Assembly (NCBI RefSeq): GCF_002082565.1
Contig: NZ_CP020562.1
Span: 2,170,001 to 2,234,000, forward strand
Direction of reading: 5' to 3'
From: Halomonas sp. GT
GTDB lineage: Bacteria > Pseudomonadota > Gammaproteobacteria > Pseudomonadales > Halomonadaceae
Length of the DNA: 64,000 nt
Part shown: positions 17,748 to 26,113 of the stretch, one piece after another
Layout of the letters: each line of letters opens with the position of its first letter
How positions within the stretch are numbered: position 1 is the stretch's first letter
The notes under the pieces: generated by a model
Database searches by the model: none
What the model saw: the letters and a program-made list of their open reading frames with translations, nothing else
What the model was told of the DNA's origin: nothing
Position numbers and translations under genes: made by a program

Positions 17748-20012
17748 TCACCGGTAAGCATAGAGGTAGCTGCCATAGTAGCCATGACGGCTGTTGGTCG
17801 TTTTCTTAACGCCGTTTAGGATTGCACCTTTAACATTCACGCCAGCGCTCTCCAGGCGACGCTTAGCAGCCTTAATTTCTCCGGGAGGATGGCTGTCGAA
17901 GCGGACGACCATCAAACTAGTTCCCGCCAACTTACCCACCACCGTTGCATCAGTTACCGCAAGTATGGGTGGCGTATCTACGATCACTAAGTCATAGCAC
18001 TGGCTCATGGCTTCAAGGAAATCGTGGAAGCTTTGTTGCATCAACAACTCCGATGGATTAGGCGGCACACTGCCCCGTGCAACATAATCCAATCCTTCTA
18101 AGTCGCTATGGCGAACAGCTTCTTCTGCATCGATTCGTCGAGCCAGCAACTCAGAAAGGCCTTTAACGCCTTTGCTGTGAAACGCATGGTGCAGATGTCC
18201 ACGACGCATATCGGCATCAATCAGTAGAACTCTTTGTCCCGCCTGAGCACAAACAGCGGCCAAATTAGCGGCGACAAAGCTCTTACCAACCCCTGGACTC
18301 GCACCAGTAATCATTAAGCGGTTGTTGTCCGATTCGAGCATCGCAAAATAGAGGCTAGTTCGAAGACCACGCAACGCTTCCACTGCGATTTCGGCGGGTT
18401 TTTTAATCGCCAGCAAACCTCGGAAAACTTCCTGAACCTTTTTAGAACGGCGCGGGCGAATTCGTTCGGTAAGGCCTGCTTGACCGCCTGAATCTGGTAG
18501 CGTTGCATAGACAGGCAACCCCAACTCTTCCAGTTGCTCGGGAGACTTAATCGCGCGACTCAGTAACAAACGCACGACCACCAGCATCGTGGCCAGCAAC
18601 GCGCCTATCAGTGCACTGACAGCTGTTATCAGAGGAATGCGCGGTGCGATAGTGCCGGGATTGAGAATAGCGGCATCGAGGATGCGCACGTTACCCACCG
18701 TACCGGCCTTAACCAAACGCATTTCTTGAAGTTGATTGAGCAATTGAACATACACTTGCTGATTGACCTGACTGTCCCGAGTCAAGCGCAGCACTTCTTG
18801 TTGGGTTTCAGGCAATTCATTGACCTGGGCATTGAGACGATCACGCTCTGCGACAAGCTGAGAGCGTTGCCTTAGTAAGGTTTGGTAGTTGGGGTGCGAG
18901 GGCCGATACCGCTCAGCTAAGTCGGCCTCCCTCATAGCTAGTTCGTTAAGTTGACTCTCTACCTCCACCACACGGGTGAGAAGATTTTGCGTCTCGAACG
19001 TTAAGTCGACCGAGTCACGCTGCGCCCGATAGTCATTGAGCATTCCCTCGGCATTGGACAACTGGTCCCTAACTTGGGGAATTTGCTCGCCAAGAAAGGC
19101 GATTTGTTTCTCTGCTTCTTCAGAATGACGTTGCACATTCTGAGTTAGAAAAACCCCTGTTAGGGTGTCTAGGGTCGGCTGGATCTTACTGCGATCCGCA
19201 CCACTAAGCATGAGTTCATAGACGCCTGACTCAGTGCCTCTCGGCATAACCTCAAAACGGCTTTCAAGGTTTTTTATCGCATTGAGAGAAGACATACGCG
19301 TCAAGCTGAATTCAGCACCAGGATGGGCAACTGCCTGACTAATAAAAAGACGATAACCTAAGGCGTCATCCTGAACGGTTTCCCCAACGTTGCCGATAAG
19401 CACCCGCTCATCTTCCAGCCATAACTCAAAGTTACCCTCTTCCTTTATGCGCAGTATGTGTTCGCTACCCACATGCTCATCGGGCACAGAGAAGCGTGAG
19501 ACACGCACAGACTCGTTGGCCCACACATAAGGATTTTGCCAGCGACTCTCTTCTCCCATTCCTAGCCATTCGCGCATAAAGGCTGGGGTTAGGCTTTCAA
19601 TTAAATCCTGACTAACCCCATGATTGACAAGAAAATCCCCTATCACTGGCAATCGTCTCGGCTCAACCTTAATCGCTAGGTCTTCTCGTTCAGCTGTTTC
19701 CCCAAGCACCATACGTGACCGCAATATTTCGAGTTCTGCGGCGGTAGGATTACCTGGCTGTTGCTCACCCAATGACTCCATAAACGCCAAGTTAGCCCCC
19801 CGACTCTCTATCTGGACCAACGCGTCAGCTTGATAAATACGTGGCTGAGAGCTGGCGTAAAAATATCCAGCCAGGAGGAAAAGCCCTGTTATCGCTACGA
19901 TAAACCATCGATGGTCGGAAAGTGTGTCGACCAGCTTGCGCAAATTGAGATCATCGCTCTCCTGAGGGCCAGATGAGGACGATGGCGGATGAGGAAAGTA
20001 GTTCATGGTCAT
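17748..20012 (-). CDS. wzc: Polysaccharide co-polymerase tyrosine autokinase (Wzc-like)
   Basis: A 754-residue inner-membrane BY-kinase. A Wzz domain spans two transmembrane helices (about residues 37-55 and 455-475) with a large coiled-coil periplasmic part between; the cytoplasmic kinase has Walker A ITGASPGVGKS and Walker A' VLLIDADMRR. The C-terminus HGYYGSYLYAYR carries five tyrosines, the autophosphorylation cluster. It controls chain length and export together with Wza, and Wzb would dephosphorylate it. Two ATGs are close (20012 and 20006); AGG lies better for the second. It follows wza by 36 bp. Confidence 0.93.
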   Translation of the reverse strand: MTMNYFPHPPSSSSGPQESDDLNLRKLVDTLSDHRWFIVAITGLFLLAGYFYASSQPRIYQADALVQIESRGANLAFMESLGEQQPGNPTAAELEILRSRMVLGETAEREDLAIKVEPRRLPVIGDFLVNHGVSQDLIESLTPAFMREWLGMGEESRWQNPYVWANESVRVSRFSVPDEHVGSEHILRIKEEGNFELWLEDERVLIGNVGETVQDDALGYRLFISQAVAHPGAEFSLTRMSSLNAIKNLESRFEVMPRGTESGVYELMLSGADRSKIQPTLDTLTGVFLTQNVQRHSEEAEKQIAFLGEQIPQVRDQLSNAEGMLNDYRAQRDSVDLTFETQNLLTRVVEVESQLNELAMREADLAERYRPSHPNYQTLLRQRSQLVAERDRLNAQVNELPETQQEVLRLTRDSQVNQQVYVQLLNQLQEMRLVKAGTVGNVRILDAAILNPGTIAPRIPLITAVSALIGALLATMLVVVRLLLSRAIKSPEQLEELGLPVYATLPDSGGQAGLTERIRPRRSKKVQEVFRGLLAIKKPAEIAVEALRGLRTSLYFAMLESDNNRLMITGASPGVGKSFVAANLAAVCAQAGQRVLLIDADMRRGHLHHAFHSKGVKGLSELLARRIDAEEAVRHSDLEGLDYVARGSVPPNPSELLMQQSFHDFLEAMSQCYDLVIVDTPPILAVTDATVVGKLAGTSLMVVRFDSHPPGEIKAAKRRLESAGVNVKGAILNGVKKTTNSRHGYYGSYLYAYR

Positions 20013-20048
20013 GCCTCGCTATTCAGAAATACTATTCAAAATAGCCAC

Positions 20049-21200
20049 TTAAAGCTCGCTGGCATCACTGGCTACCGTTACAACATTACCCGGCAGACTG
20101 ACTGATGGCAGCAGCAGAGAAATGACCGAGTTCCAACGAGCCAATGGCGCTGACGTCACGTACACCACATCCTGAGGCTGGAGAGGAAAGCGAGTACCCA
20201 GCAATAGCCGTGTAGCATCCCTGATATCTAACTGATAAACAGTGGCGAACTTTTCACTACCTGGTGGGTTACCGCGCACTACAAAAATTCCTGAAGGTTC
20301 AGCACGGCTTTCGTTCACACCACCTGCCCTGCCTAATGCATCCGTCAAGGTGATCCGTTCATTGCCAAGGGCGATTGCACCAGGACGTGTTACCTGCCCC
20401 ATCACAACGACGTTCTGGTTCTCCATAGTAGGGACATGAAGCAAGTCGCCATCACGCAGCAAACGATTCTGCGTCATATCCCCCTGACGCATCATTGCAT
20501 AGAGTGAAATGCGCTCTTCGCTACCATTACGGCTCAACGTCACGTTACGCCAATCGGCATTTTCTCGCGCTCCGCCTACTGCACTGATAGCATCCAGAAT
20601 CGTCATCGGCACAATGGTTAGCGGTAATGTGCCAGGGTTTGCGACAGCGCCACTGATATAGACCTTTTGGGAATTAAACGCTGCGATGCCAACTTCCACT
20701 TGCGGATCATTGATCACATTGGCTAGACGTCGAGTAATAAGGTCACGCACTTCATCAAGCGTCATTCCCTCTACCCTTACACGCCCCACATAGGGGTAAA
20801 ACATAGTGCCATTGGGTCGTATCCGATTACCGGTTTCCGCTGCAGAACGCTCGGAACCAGCAGGAATAGTCAACTCAGGATGGTCATAGACAATTACACT
20901 TAAAATATCACCAGGCCCTACCCGATACTCGTATCCAGGAGCCACTGGGTTCAATGTTGGGGACGGAACCCGTGATGAAGCATCCCTTTCAAACATCGCA
21001 TTCACCAAATCGGGAGTGATCTGCTCAACATCTACTCGCCCATCCAACGACTGCTCAAGGTTATCCTCATCAATATGGCCACCTGGGGCCATAGCGCAGC
21101 CACTGAGGACTCCCAGGAGCACGATCAATACGAGGTAGTGGGCTAGTCGAACTGGATTTCTTCTAGGTTCCACTGTTTCTACTTCATTGAAATTGTTCAT
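20049..21200 (-). CDS. wza: Outer-membrane polysaccharide export lipoprotein (Wza-like)
   Basis: A 383-residue secreted lipoprotein forming the outer-membrane export channel. A basic N-terminus and hydrophobic stretch end in the lipobox LSGC (cysteine at about residue 35). A polysaccharide-export (PES) domain begins at YRVGPGDILSVIVYDHPELT, with ridge SLBB domains after it (VYISGAVANPG, VVVMGQVTRPGA). It is the first gene after the long leader, and an ops element lies 28 bp upstream of its ATG. GGGAG precedes the start. Confidence 0.94.
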   Translation of the reverse strand: MNNFNEVETVEPRRNPVRLAHYLVLIVLLGVLSGCAMAPGGHIDEDNLEQSLDGRVDVEQITPDLVNAMFERDASSRVPSPTLNPVAPGYEYRVGPGDILSVIVYDHPELTIPAGSERSAAETGNRIRPNGTMFYPYVGRVRVEGMTLDEVRDLITRRLANVINDPQVEVGIAAFNSQKVYISGAVANPGTLPLTIVPMTILDAISAVGGARENADWRNVTLSRNGSEERISLYAMMRQGDMTQNRLLRDGDLLHVPTMENQNVVVMGQVTRPGAIALGNERITLTDALGRAGGVNESRAEPSGIFVVRGNPPGSEKFATVYQLDIRDATRLLLGTRFPLQPQDVVYVTSAPLARWNSVISLLLPSVSLPGNVVTVASDASEL

Positions 21201-21227
21201 GCTTGCTCCCTTTGCTTTTGTCTAGCC

Positions 21228-21238
21228 ACGCTACCGCC
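21228..21238 (-). promoter_or_regulatory. ops element / JUMPstart core (RfaH recruitment site)
   Basis: On the minus strand the sequence GGCGGTAGCGT matches the ops consensus GGCGGTAGnnT exactly and is embedded in GGGCGGTAGCGTG, the 3' half of the JUMPstart element found before long O-antigen, capsule and colanic acid operons. It lies in the untranslated leader of wza and reads in the same direction. In enterobacteria RfaH loads onto RNA polymerase paused at ops and suppresses Rho termination through operons of this length. The match and position are seen; RfaH dependence is inferred. Confidence 0.85.
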
Positions 21239-21627
21239 CGAGGATTTTGATCAGGCATTTCCCAGAGCCTTATTGAACACTGCCAAGGCGACGCCAATCG
21301 CGTCTTTCCACGAGGCATAACTACCAACTCGGTAATTAATTTTAATGTTACATAAGAATACAAAAAGATTAACTTTATTTACATAACTACTGAAGGGTGA
21401 AATAACTAGTACATTTTTGAGCAGGAAGGCATGCTTATACCGTAGTAAAAACAGCAAAAAATCTAGGTCATTAGGGTCGTAAAAAAAGGAAAACCAGTAT
21501 CATTCCAAAATATTATTATTTAAAATCAACAACCTATAAAACATAAACAATATTTAACAGTATTGTCATTATATGTTTACAATACTTATATAATCGAAAA
21601 TGGCGTTTTCTAGACGCTGGGGCCTTA

Positions 21628-21645
21628 TGTAACAGAAACGTTACA
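21628..21645. promoter_or_regulatory. Inverted repeat TGTAAC-N6-GTTACA, candidate operator
   Basis: A perfect 6-bp inverted repeat with a 6-bp spacer (TGTAACAGAAACGTTACA) in the AT-rich leader about 430 bp upstream of wza. Its geometry recalls boxes of the TyrR/PhhR class (TGTAAA-N6-TTTACA), but the regulator is unknown. It is not followed by a T tract in either direction, so a terminator is unlikely. Confidence 0.45.
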
Positions 21646-21750
21646 AAAATATGGTTTGCTTATGGTTGGGGCATTACGTGTATAAGTTCTTAATTAGAAA
21701 ACAATGAGACTATTAACATTCGTTCGCTGCATAGATAAAACTCAGCGAAA

Positions 21751-21771
21751 GAGGAAAGAGGAAAGAGGAAA
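21751..21771 (+). repeat. Short tandem repeat, GAGGAAA x3
   Basis: Three exact copies of the heptamer GAGGAAA lie just downstream of the Wzb-like gene's stop, read on the plus strand. On the transcribed strand this is a pyrimidine-rich run. Such a tract can vary in copy number by slippage, but it is in noncoding DNA and no effect can be predicted. Confidence 0.7.
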
Positions 21772-21852
21772 GAAAAATCTCAGAGGGAAATCTAGCAGGC
21801 CGCCGTCGAAGCTTAGGAGCGGAAACCCTATTTGGCATGAACAGTATCTATG

Positions 21853-22299
21853 TCAAGCTTTTGGGAGTTTTTCAGCCCATAGAAGACTCGCGTCTTTTAA
21901 TAGCGTATGCACATGCTCAAAGACTTCTAACGTCTTTCTAAAAGGATCAGGAATATCCTGTCCTTCACCGTTATTCAGCCAGCGCCCAAGTAATAGTGTC
22001 TTACCCAACGCATGCGGTGCTTGCTTAGCTAGAGCACGACGTTGGCCTTCCGTCATAACTAAAATAAGATCTGCTTTCTGAATCATTGCCACTGTCAGTT
22101 GGCGTGCACGGTGGCGACTAACATCCAGGCCATCCGATTCAGCCAACTGTTGCGCAAACGATGACACTGGCTCACCTTGCAACGCACCTAAGCCGGCAGA
22201 ACTAATCTGATAGCTGGGAAGTTGCTGCCTAAGGATGGCTTCAGCAACAGGGCTACGGCAGATATTGCCAGTACAAACCACCAAAATATGCTTGAACAT
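21853..22299 (-). CDS. wzb: Low-molecular-weight protein-tyrosine phosphatase (Wzb-like)
   Basis: A 148-residue phosphatase. The N-terminal VVCTGNICRSPVAE is the CX5R active-site loop (Cys9, Arg15), and the general-acid aspartate lies in DIPDPF near residue 118. Length and motifs fit Wzb/Etp, which dephosphorylate the tyrosine-rich tail of Wzc. It is separated from wza by the long leader, so it is probably transcribed from the upstream promoter with the DUF218 and ligase-like genes rather than in the usual wza-wzb-wzc order. Confidence 0.92.
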   Translation of the reverse strand: MFKHILVVCTGNICRSPVAEAILRQQLPSYQISSAGLGALQGEPVSSFAQQLAESDGLDVSRHRARQLTVAMIQKADLILVMTEGQRRALAKQAPHALGKTLLLGRWLNNGEGQDIPDPFRKTLEVFEHVHTLLKDASLLWAEKLPKA

Positions 22300-22352
22300 G
22301 AGTTACTTGCTTCCTTAACAAGGCCAAACATTGAGGCTTCAAAATATTGTGT

Positions 22353-23108
22353 TTAGTGTTCCCACCGAATAGCAAGCAGACCCAAAGCCTCGTAAATAGC
22401 ACGTTCGGTTTTGCGTAGTTCACGTGCAGAAGGTATCCAATACGCGACGCCTTGCCTATGCCCAACTAGGTAATGCGTGGGTGCCGCGACGGGGTACAAA
22501 CCAACTTGCTCGAAATGCTGCATTGCACGTGGCATATGCGATGCGGATGTTACTAACACGATGTGGGCACCTTCACCGAGCAATGCCCTCACTGCCCTGG
22601 CCTCTTCTGCCGTATCTTTCGGCAATACCAACTTCACTATCCGCCCTGGCGGTACGCCCAACGACTCAGCGGCTTCGGCATAACCATGGGCTATCGTCAT
22701 TTCCGAATTTGTACCACTTCCTGAGACAATTAACGGCAACGCAGGTCGCAAATACCAAAGCCGAAGGCCCTCCATCAAACGTAGCCCCGAGCTGTCACCC
22801 AGCTTTCCAGTTATTGACCAAGGCTGGTCTGGTTGCCACCCGCCTCCAAGCACAACTACAGCATCTATTGCTGTGTTTTCTGGCCAAGCCTTCAAAGCCC
22901 CATATTGGGTCTCTAAGGGCTTAAGGAGGTTATCTGATACTGGCGCCCACGCTGCTAACAGTAACAAAACCATCGAGACGACAATCAGGTGATTACCTAA
23001 GCGATGCCTTCCAAGCTTACGAACCACACACCCAGTAACAAAGGTGATCGTCATTAAGGCCATGGGCATCACTATTATTGCCGCCATCGTTTTAATTAGC
23101 GTGTACAT
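22353..23108 (-). CDS. DUF218/YdcF-ElyC family membrane protein
   Basis: A 251-residue protein with two N-terminal hydrophobic segments (about residues 7-28 and 40-57) and a DUF218 domain: AVVVLGGGW near residue 85, IVSGSG, and VTSASHMPRAM near 192. ElyC and related proteins affect envelope-lipid-carrier and polysaccharide metabolism. The ATG lies inside the end of the ligase-like gene, a 17-base overlap, so the two are probably co-translated. The exact reaction of the family is not settled. Confidence 0.85.
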   Translation of the reverse strand: MYTLIKTMAAIIVMPMALMTITFVTGCVVRKLGRHRLGNHLIVVSMVLLLLAAWAPVSDNLLKPLETQYGALKAWPENTAIDAVVVLGGGWQPDQPWSITGKLGDSSGLRLMEGLRLWYLRPALPLIVSGSGTNSEMTIAHGYAEAAESLGVPPGRIVKLVLPKDTAEEARAVRALLGEGAHIVLVTSASHMPRAMQHFEQVGLYPVAAPTHYLVGHRQGVAYWIPSARELRKTERAIYEALGLLAIRWEH

Positions 23109-24324
23109 AGCGACTATTTTGTGAATATTTTTCAGGAACCTGAACCCATAGGAAAGCCATCCAGCTAATATATACAGCTATACCTGCTGGGTAAGCGAAA
23201 AAAGAATAGCTCAAACCAAAGCAGATAAAGGCAACTGTCAGCAGTACCCCAGCGACAGAAATAGTTTTATGCGCTGGATTTTCACTGCGCAAACCTGGGA
23301 TAAAATGCCATAAAGACACAAGGTAAAGCCCAAACACCATCAACATACCAAGTAGCCCTCGCCGCACCCAGGCATCAAGTAGATCGTTATGCGCATGCCA
23401 GTAATTACCTAATTTCGGGCTTAGAACCCCTTTAGCTTCTAGCGCTTGCATTGCGGGTTGATAGCCTTGATGTCCGTAGCCCATGAATGGGTGCTCACGT
23501 ATTAACCACAAGGCACCACGGTACATTTCCAAGCGAGCCCCTACGGAACCAATATCTGTTCCCTCAATGTAGTGGTGCACATCAGCCACCGCCTTATTCA
23601 CCCGCCTTTCTACACCGCTTTGCGGGATGACATATGCCAACACTATCACTGCCACAACACAACAAATACCCAACCAACGCCATGCTGCTCGCCACTGATG
23701 CGCATAACTGTAATAAAATACCCCTATCGCTAATGGCAGGGCTAACCACCCACCCCGTGTACCTGAAAGTGCCGATGCCAACCCTCCGCCTGCGACGCCT
23801 CCCAGTAACAGTAAAAACCAACAAAAACGCGACCTTTTTTGATGCCAAGCCCAGCTAAAACCAGCTAGACATAGCAGTGCGCTCAATAACGCGAAATTAC
23901 CGAAGAAAATGGAGTGTAACGGCGGGTGCCCTGTCGCTCGCGTCAATCCAACCCCAAATTTTTGCCACGCAGCCCATCCGCCAGCCCCTAACCCGCTTAA
24001 TGCCAGTCCCGCCCACCATGCCGCAGGCCGTGGTGTCACAGCACGAACCATCAACACAACCAGCGCAGCGAGCCAAGCGGCACCAGCCAACGGCAACGCC
24101 TGCCGCAAACTGTCATGCCATACGCCAATCACCAAGTCGACCATACCCAGTCCGATGATCAACACGAATAAAAGGTGGTCACCACGCCTACTCGTATGCT
24201 CTCTAGAGCGCCAATTTTGTGTTTTTTTCCAAGTAAGACTTCCCCATATAAGCGTAATCACCAGTCCCAGCCAATAACCTAAAGGCACCAACAACGGTAA
24301 TGTGGTGATTGCGATAGCCTGCAT
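23092..24324 (-). CDS. O-antigen ligase (WaaL/Wzy_C)-like membrane protein
   Basis: A 410-residue polytopic protein with about ten to eleven membrane segments. The large loop contains RLEMYRGALWLIREHPFMGYGHQGY and NYWHAHNDLLDAWVRRGLLGML (about residues 270-340), the H-[NS]-x-[FYL] ligase signature. It heads the minus-strand run of the locus. With the second such protein at 14746-15885 it could be either the ligase or the polymerase; the conserved NYWHAHND form is typical of WaaL-like ligases. Confidence 0.85.
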   Translation of the reverse strand: MQAIAITTLPLLVPLGYWLGLVITLIWGSLTWKKTQNWRSREHTSRRGDHLLFVLIIGLGMVDLVIGVWHDSLRQALPLAGAAWLAALVVLMVRAVTPRPAAWWAGLALSGLGAGGWAAWQKFGVGLTRATGHPPLHSIFFGNFALLSALLCLAGFSWAWHQKRSRFCWFLLLLGGVAGGGLASALSGTRGGWLALPLAIGVFYYSYAHQWRAAWRWLGICCVVAVIVLAYVIPQSGVERRVNKAVADVHHYIEGTDIGSVGARLEMYRGALWLIREHPFMGYGHQGYQPAMQALEAKGVLSPKLGNYWHAHNDLLDAWVRRGLLGMLMVFGLYLVSLWHFIPGLRSENPAHKTISVAGVLLTVAFICFGLSYSFFAYPAGIAVYISWMAFLWVQVPEKYSQNSRYVHAN

Positions 24325-24815
24325 AAAACATTTGCCTTGTCAGTGTTACCGGGATGAAACCTCTAGCTTGTTTACGCAACCTCGATAGCCTTCTAAATAC
24401 GTGCACACACATTGTATTATTTACTGCCACAGTATTGCTGGCAATTTTGCTTTATCAAAATTAATTAATAAAGTACGCGTAAAAACCTAAGTACCGACAT
24501 TGATTGTAGGGGGATTGCCCAATTAAAAGAACACTGTTGATCAGCTTAACCTTATCGATAGTAAAACAGGCTGACGAGGGCTTGAGAATAACGAGCCTGC
24601 CACATTAACCAGTAAAGCTTAACAACATCACACGCACACGATTACTAAGCCAATTATTCGCAGGCGGCAAGAACCCAAGCGCGATGACAATGCTCACTGG
24701 AAACTTACTACCTGCGGCTTCTTTAACCCGCCCCTTTCCCTCTTCTTTGCAGTGAATAAAAACGCACTGAAAGAAAACAGGACAGCAGCAATTATTGATC
24801 CACATGTGTTGTTGC
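24325..24815. other. Intergenic region between the MenA-like gene and the ligase-like gene
   Basis: About 490 bp with no supported gene. A minus-strand open frame of 72 codons (24605-24823) overlaps the MenA stop and shows no known motif. On the minus strand CAGGCT at 24595-24600 and AGCCTG at 24569-24574 could pair around a 20-base loop and are followed by GTTTTA, so a weak terminator for the MenA-like gene is possible. The promoter for the ligase-like gene should lie here but was not fixed. Confidence 0.5.
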
Positions 24816-25712
24816 TTACGCAAAACGTAAAATCAACCAGACGGCTATCGCTAAAGAATAGAGCGCTGCCTTTCCCAGTACAGGATTGAGTGCCGCCCCA
24901 TCTCGCTGCCAAAACACTACATTTAATCCTACGCCTATCAAGCCCAGGCAGCCCCATACTGCCCAGCGCCAAACGTCTGTTGTTAAAGGCAGTGAGACTA
25001 TCCAAGGGGCGAGCGTTAAGAAACTAAATAGCCATCGGTTAGCTCGTGGTCCGAGACGCACTGCTAGTGTCCGTTTACCGGCCCGCGCATCAGTAAAACG
25101 GTCACGAAGATTATTAACGACCAAAATGGCAGCCACGGGTAGTCCCATTAGCAATGCGCTGATGATGGCTCTTTCATTTACTGGACTTTGTTGGGCCAGC
25201 AGGCTACCCAACACGGCCACTGGGCCAAAAAACAGCCAGACTGCCACTTCTCCTAATCCCAGATTGGCATAGGGCCTTCTACCACCGCTGTAACCCAGCA
25301 CACCAAGCAACGCTAGCCCGCCAAACACCCACAATAACCAATGCCCAAAGGTGGCCAGCCATACGCCAGTTACTAAGGCAATTCCTAGCATTAGCAGCAG
25401 TCCTATCCGCAGCTCACTAACTCCTAACAAGCCAGACTGAAGTGCACGTGCTGGCCCTAAACGATCGTGCTGATCGACGCCCGAAAGCCCATCAAAAAGA
25501 TCATTGGCCAAATTAACCGCAAGCTGTAGCGCTAATGCACTAACTAAGCATAAGCACGCGGTGAGCCAGGAGAAATGGCTTGGCAGGACTAACGCCTGCC
25601 CTAGCAAAATGGGGCCTAACGCTGCAGGCAAAGTACGCGGACGAAGTGCTTGAATCCAGATAGCCAGTTTGTTGCTGGAAAACTCATCTTGAAATGGCTT
25701 AGTACGCGTCAT
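24816..25712 (-). CDS. menA: 1,4-dihydroxy-2-naphthoate prenyltransferase-like (MenA/UbiA family)
   Basis: A 298-residue integral membrane prenyltransferase with eight to nine hydrophobic segments. QLAVNLANDLFDGLSGVD near residue 65 is the first prenyl-diphosphate/Mg-binding NDxxD motif, and NNLRDRFTDARAGKRT near residue 200 the second. IQALRPRTLPAALGPI at the N-terminus is characteristic of MenA, which attaches the isoprenoid chain in menaquinone synthesis. Its neighbourhood to the anaerobic nitrate respiration genes would fit, but no other men gene is in the window, so UbiA-superfamily enzymes with another substrate remain possible. Confidence 0.82.
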   Translation of the reverse strand: MTRTKPFQDEFSSNKLAIWIQALRPRTLPAALGPILLGQALVLPSHFSWLTACLCLVSALALQLAVNLANDLFDGLSGVDQHDRLGPARALQSGLLGVSELRIGLLLMLGIALVTGVWLATFGHWLLWVFGGLALLGVLGYSGGRRPYANLGLGEVAVWLFFGPVAVLGSLLAQQSPVNERAIISALLMGLPVAAILVVNNLRDRFTDARAGKRTLAVRLGPRANRWLFSFLTLAPWIVSLPLTTDVWRWAVWGCLGLIGVGLNVVFWQRDGAALNPVLGKAALYSLAIAVWLILRFA

Positions 25713-25832
25713 TAATTGTCTTCTTTTGGTTATTGATCATTCCTGGGGCATAGCAGCGATTCTAAACTCGTCCTATTCAATTAATCTAACAAATGTAATG
25801 CTTCGCTTCCCGTTATGACAAATGAATTTTAG

Positions 25833-25883
25833 CGCATAAAAAAGCTCAAAATTAAAGAAAAATTAGAGCAATTTTTTTATGCG
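25833..25883. repeat. AT-rich inverted repeat with hairpin potential
   Basis: Arms CGCATAAAAAA (25833-25843) and TTTTTTATGCG (25873-25883) with an inner GCTC/GAGC pair around an A+T rich loop. It lies in the gap between the moaA stop and the MenA-like start. It could act as a bidirectional terminator, since each arm ends in an A/T run, or be one end of a small mobile sequence. Confidence 0.6.
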
Positions 25884-25907
25884 AAGAAGACAGAGTTAAC
25901 AACGGGA

Positions 25908-25990
25908 CACGACAAAGCATCCTTTCGCAGAACCACTGCAAAAATGGATGAAATCAAGAGGAAATTTATGCCAACTTAAGGAAGGTCGAT
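25908..25990 (-). repeat. Dispersed repeat copy A (about 83 bp)
   Basis: This stretch aligns with 48525-48608 at about 82 percent identity by hand alignment, with shared blocks such as TTTCGCAGAAC, AATTTATGC and AACTTAAGGA. Read on the minus strand both copies keep one open frame of about 26 codons, encoding similar peptides (SAKGCFVV here, SAKECFVV in the other copy). That pattern suggests a decayed coding fragment, perhaps from a transposase, rather than a noncoding element. The source element was not identified. Confidence 0.7.
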
Positions 25991-26113
25991 TCATAGGCTA
26001 TCTTAAAATCCTCTTCACCGAAGCTCCTCATCTTAAAAATATACTTAGATCACTTCTTAGACTCTATCAAGCAGATACAGTTTGAAGTGAAAACTGCTTT
26101 CGGCAATGCTGCA

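Larger units (their letters stand above)
21240..21852. other. Long AT-rich leader/intergenic region before wza
   Basis: About 610 bp between the Wzb-like stop and the ops element with no convincing gene. It is strongly A+T rich from roughly 21340 to 21700, which suits promoter and leader DNA for the 20-kb minus-strand run. A small open frame (21251-21457, minus) has no recognisable features. It contains an inverted repeat at 21628-21645 and three tandem GAGGAAA units at 21751-21771. No clear sigma-70 promoter could be fixed by eye. Confidence 0.6.
25713..26113. other. Intergenic region between the moaA and MenA-like genes
   Basis: About 400 bp without a supported gene. It holds the AT-rich inverted repeat at 25833-25883, dispersed repeat copy A at 25908-25990, and a short hairpin at about 26082-26102 (CAGTTT...AAACTG) just past the moaA stop that lacks a T tract. 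The MenA-like promoter is expected near 25720-25800. Confidence 0.5.

Noticed and set aside
21251..21457. 68-codon minus-strand frame in the wza leader
   Set aside because: No ribosome-binding site or known motif, AT-biased composition typical of leader DNA.
22424..22924. 166-codon plus-strand frame
   Set aside because: Antisense to the DUF218 gene, low-complexity sequence.
24605..24823. 72-codon minus-strand frame after the MenA-like gene
   Set aside because: Overlaps the MenA stop, has no motif and no convincing start signal; left as intergenic.
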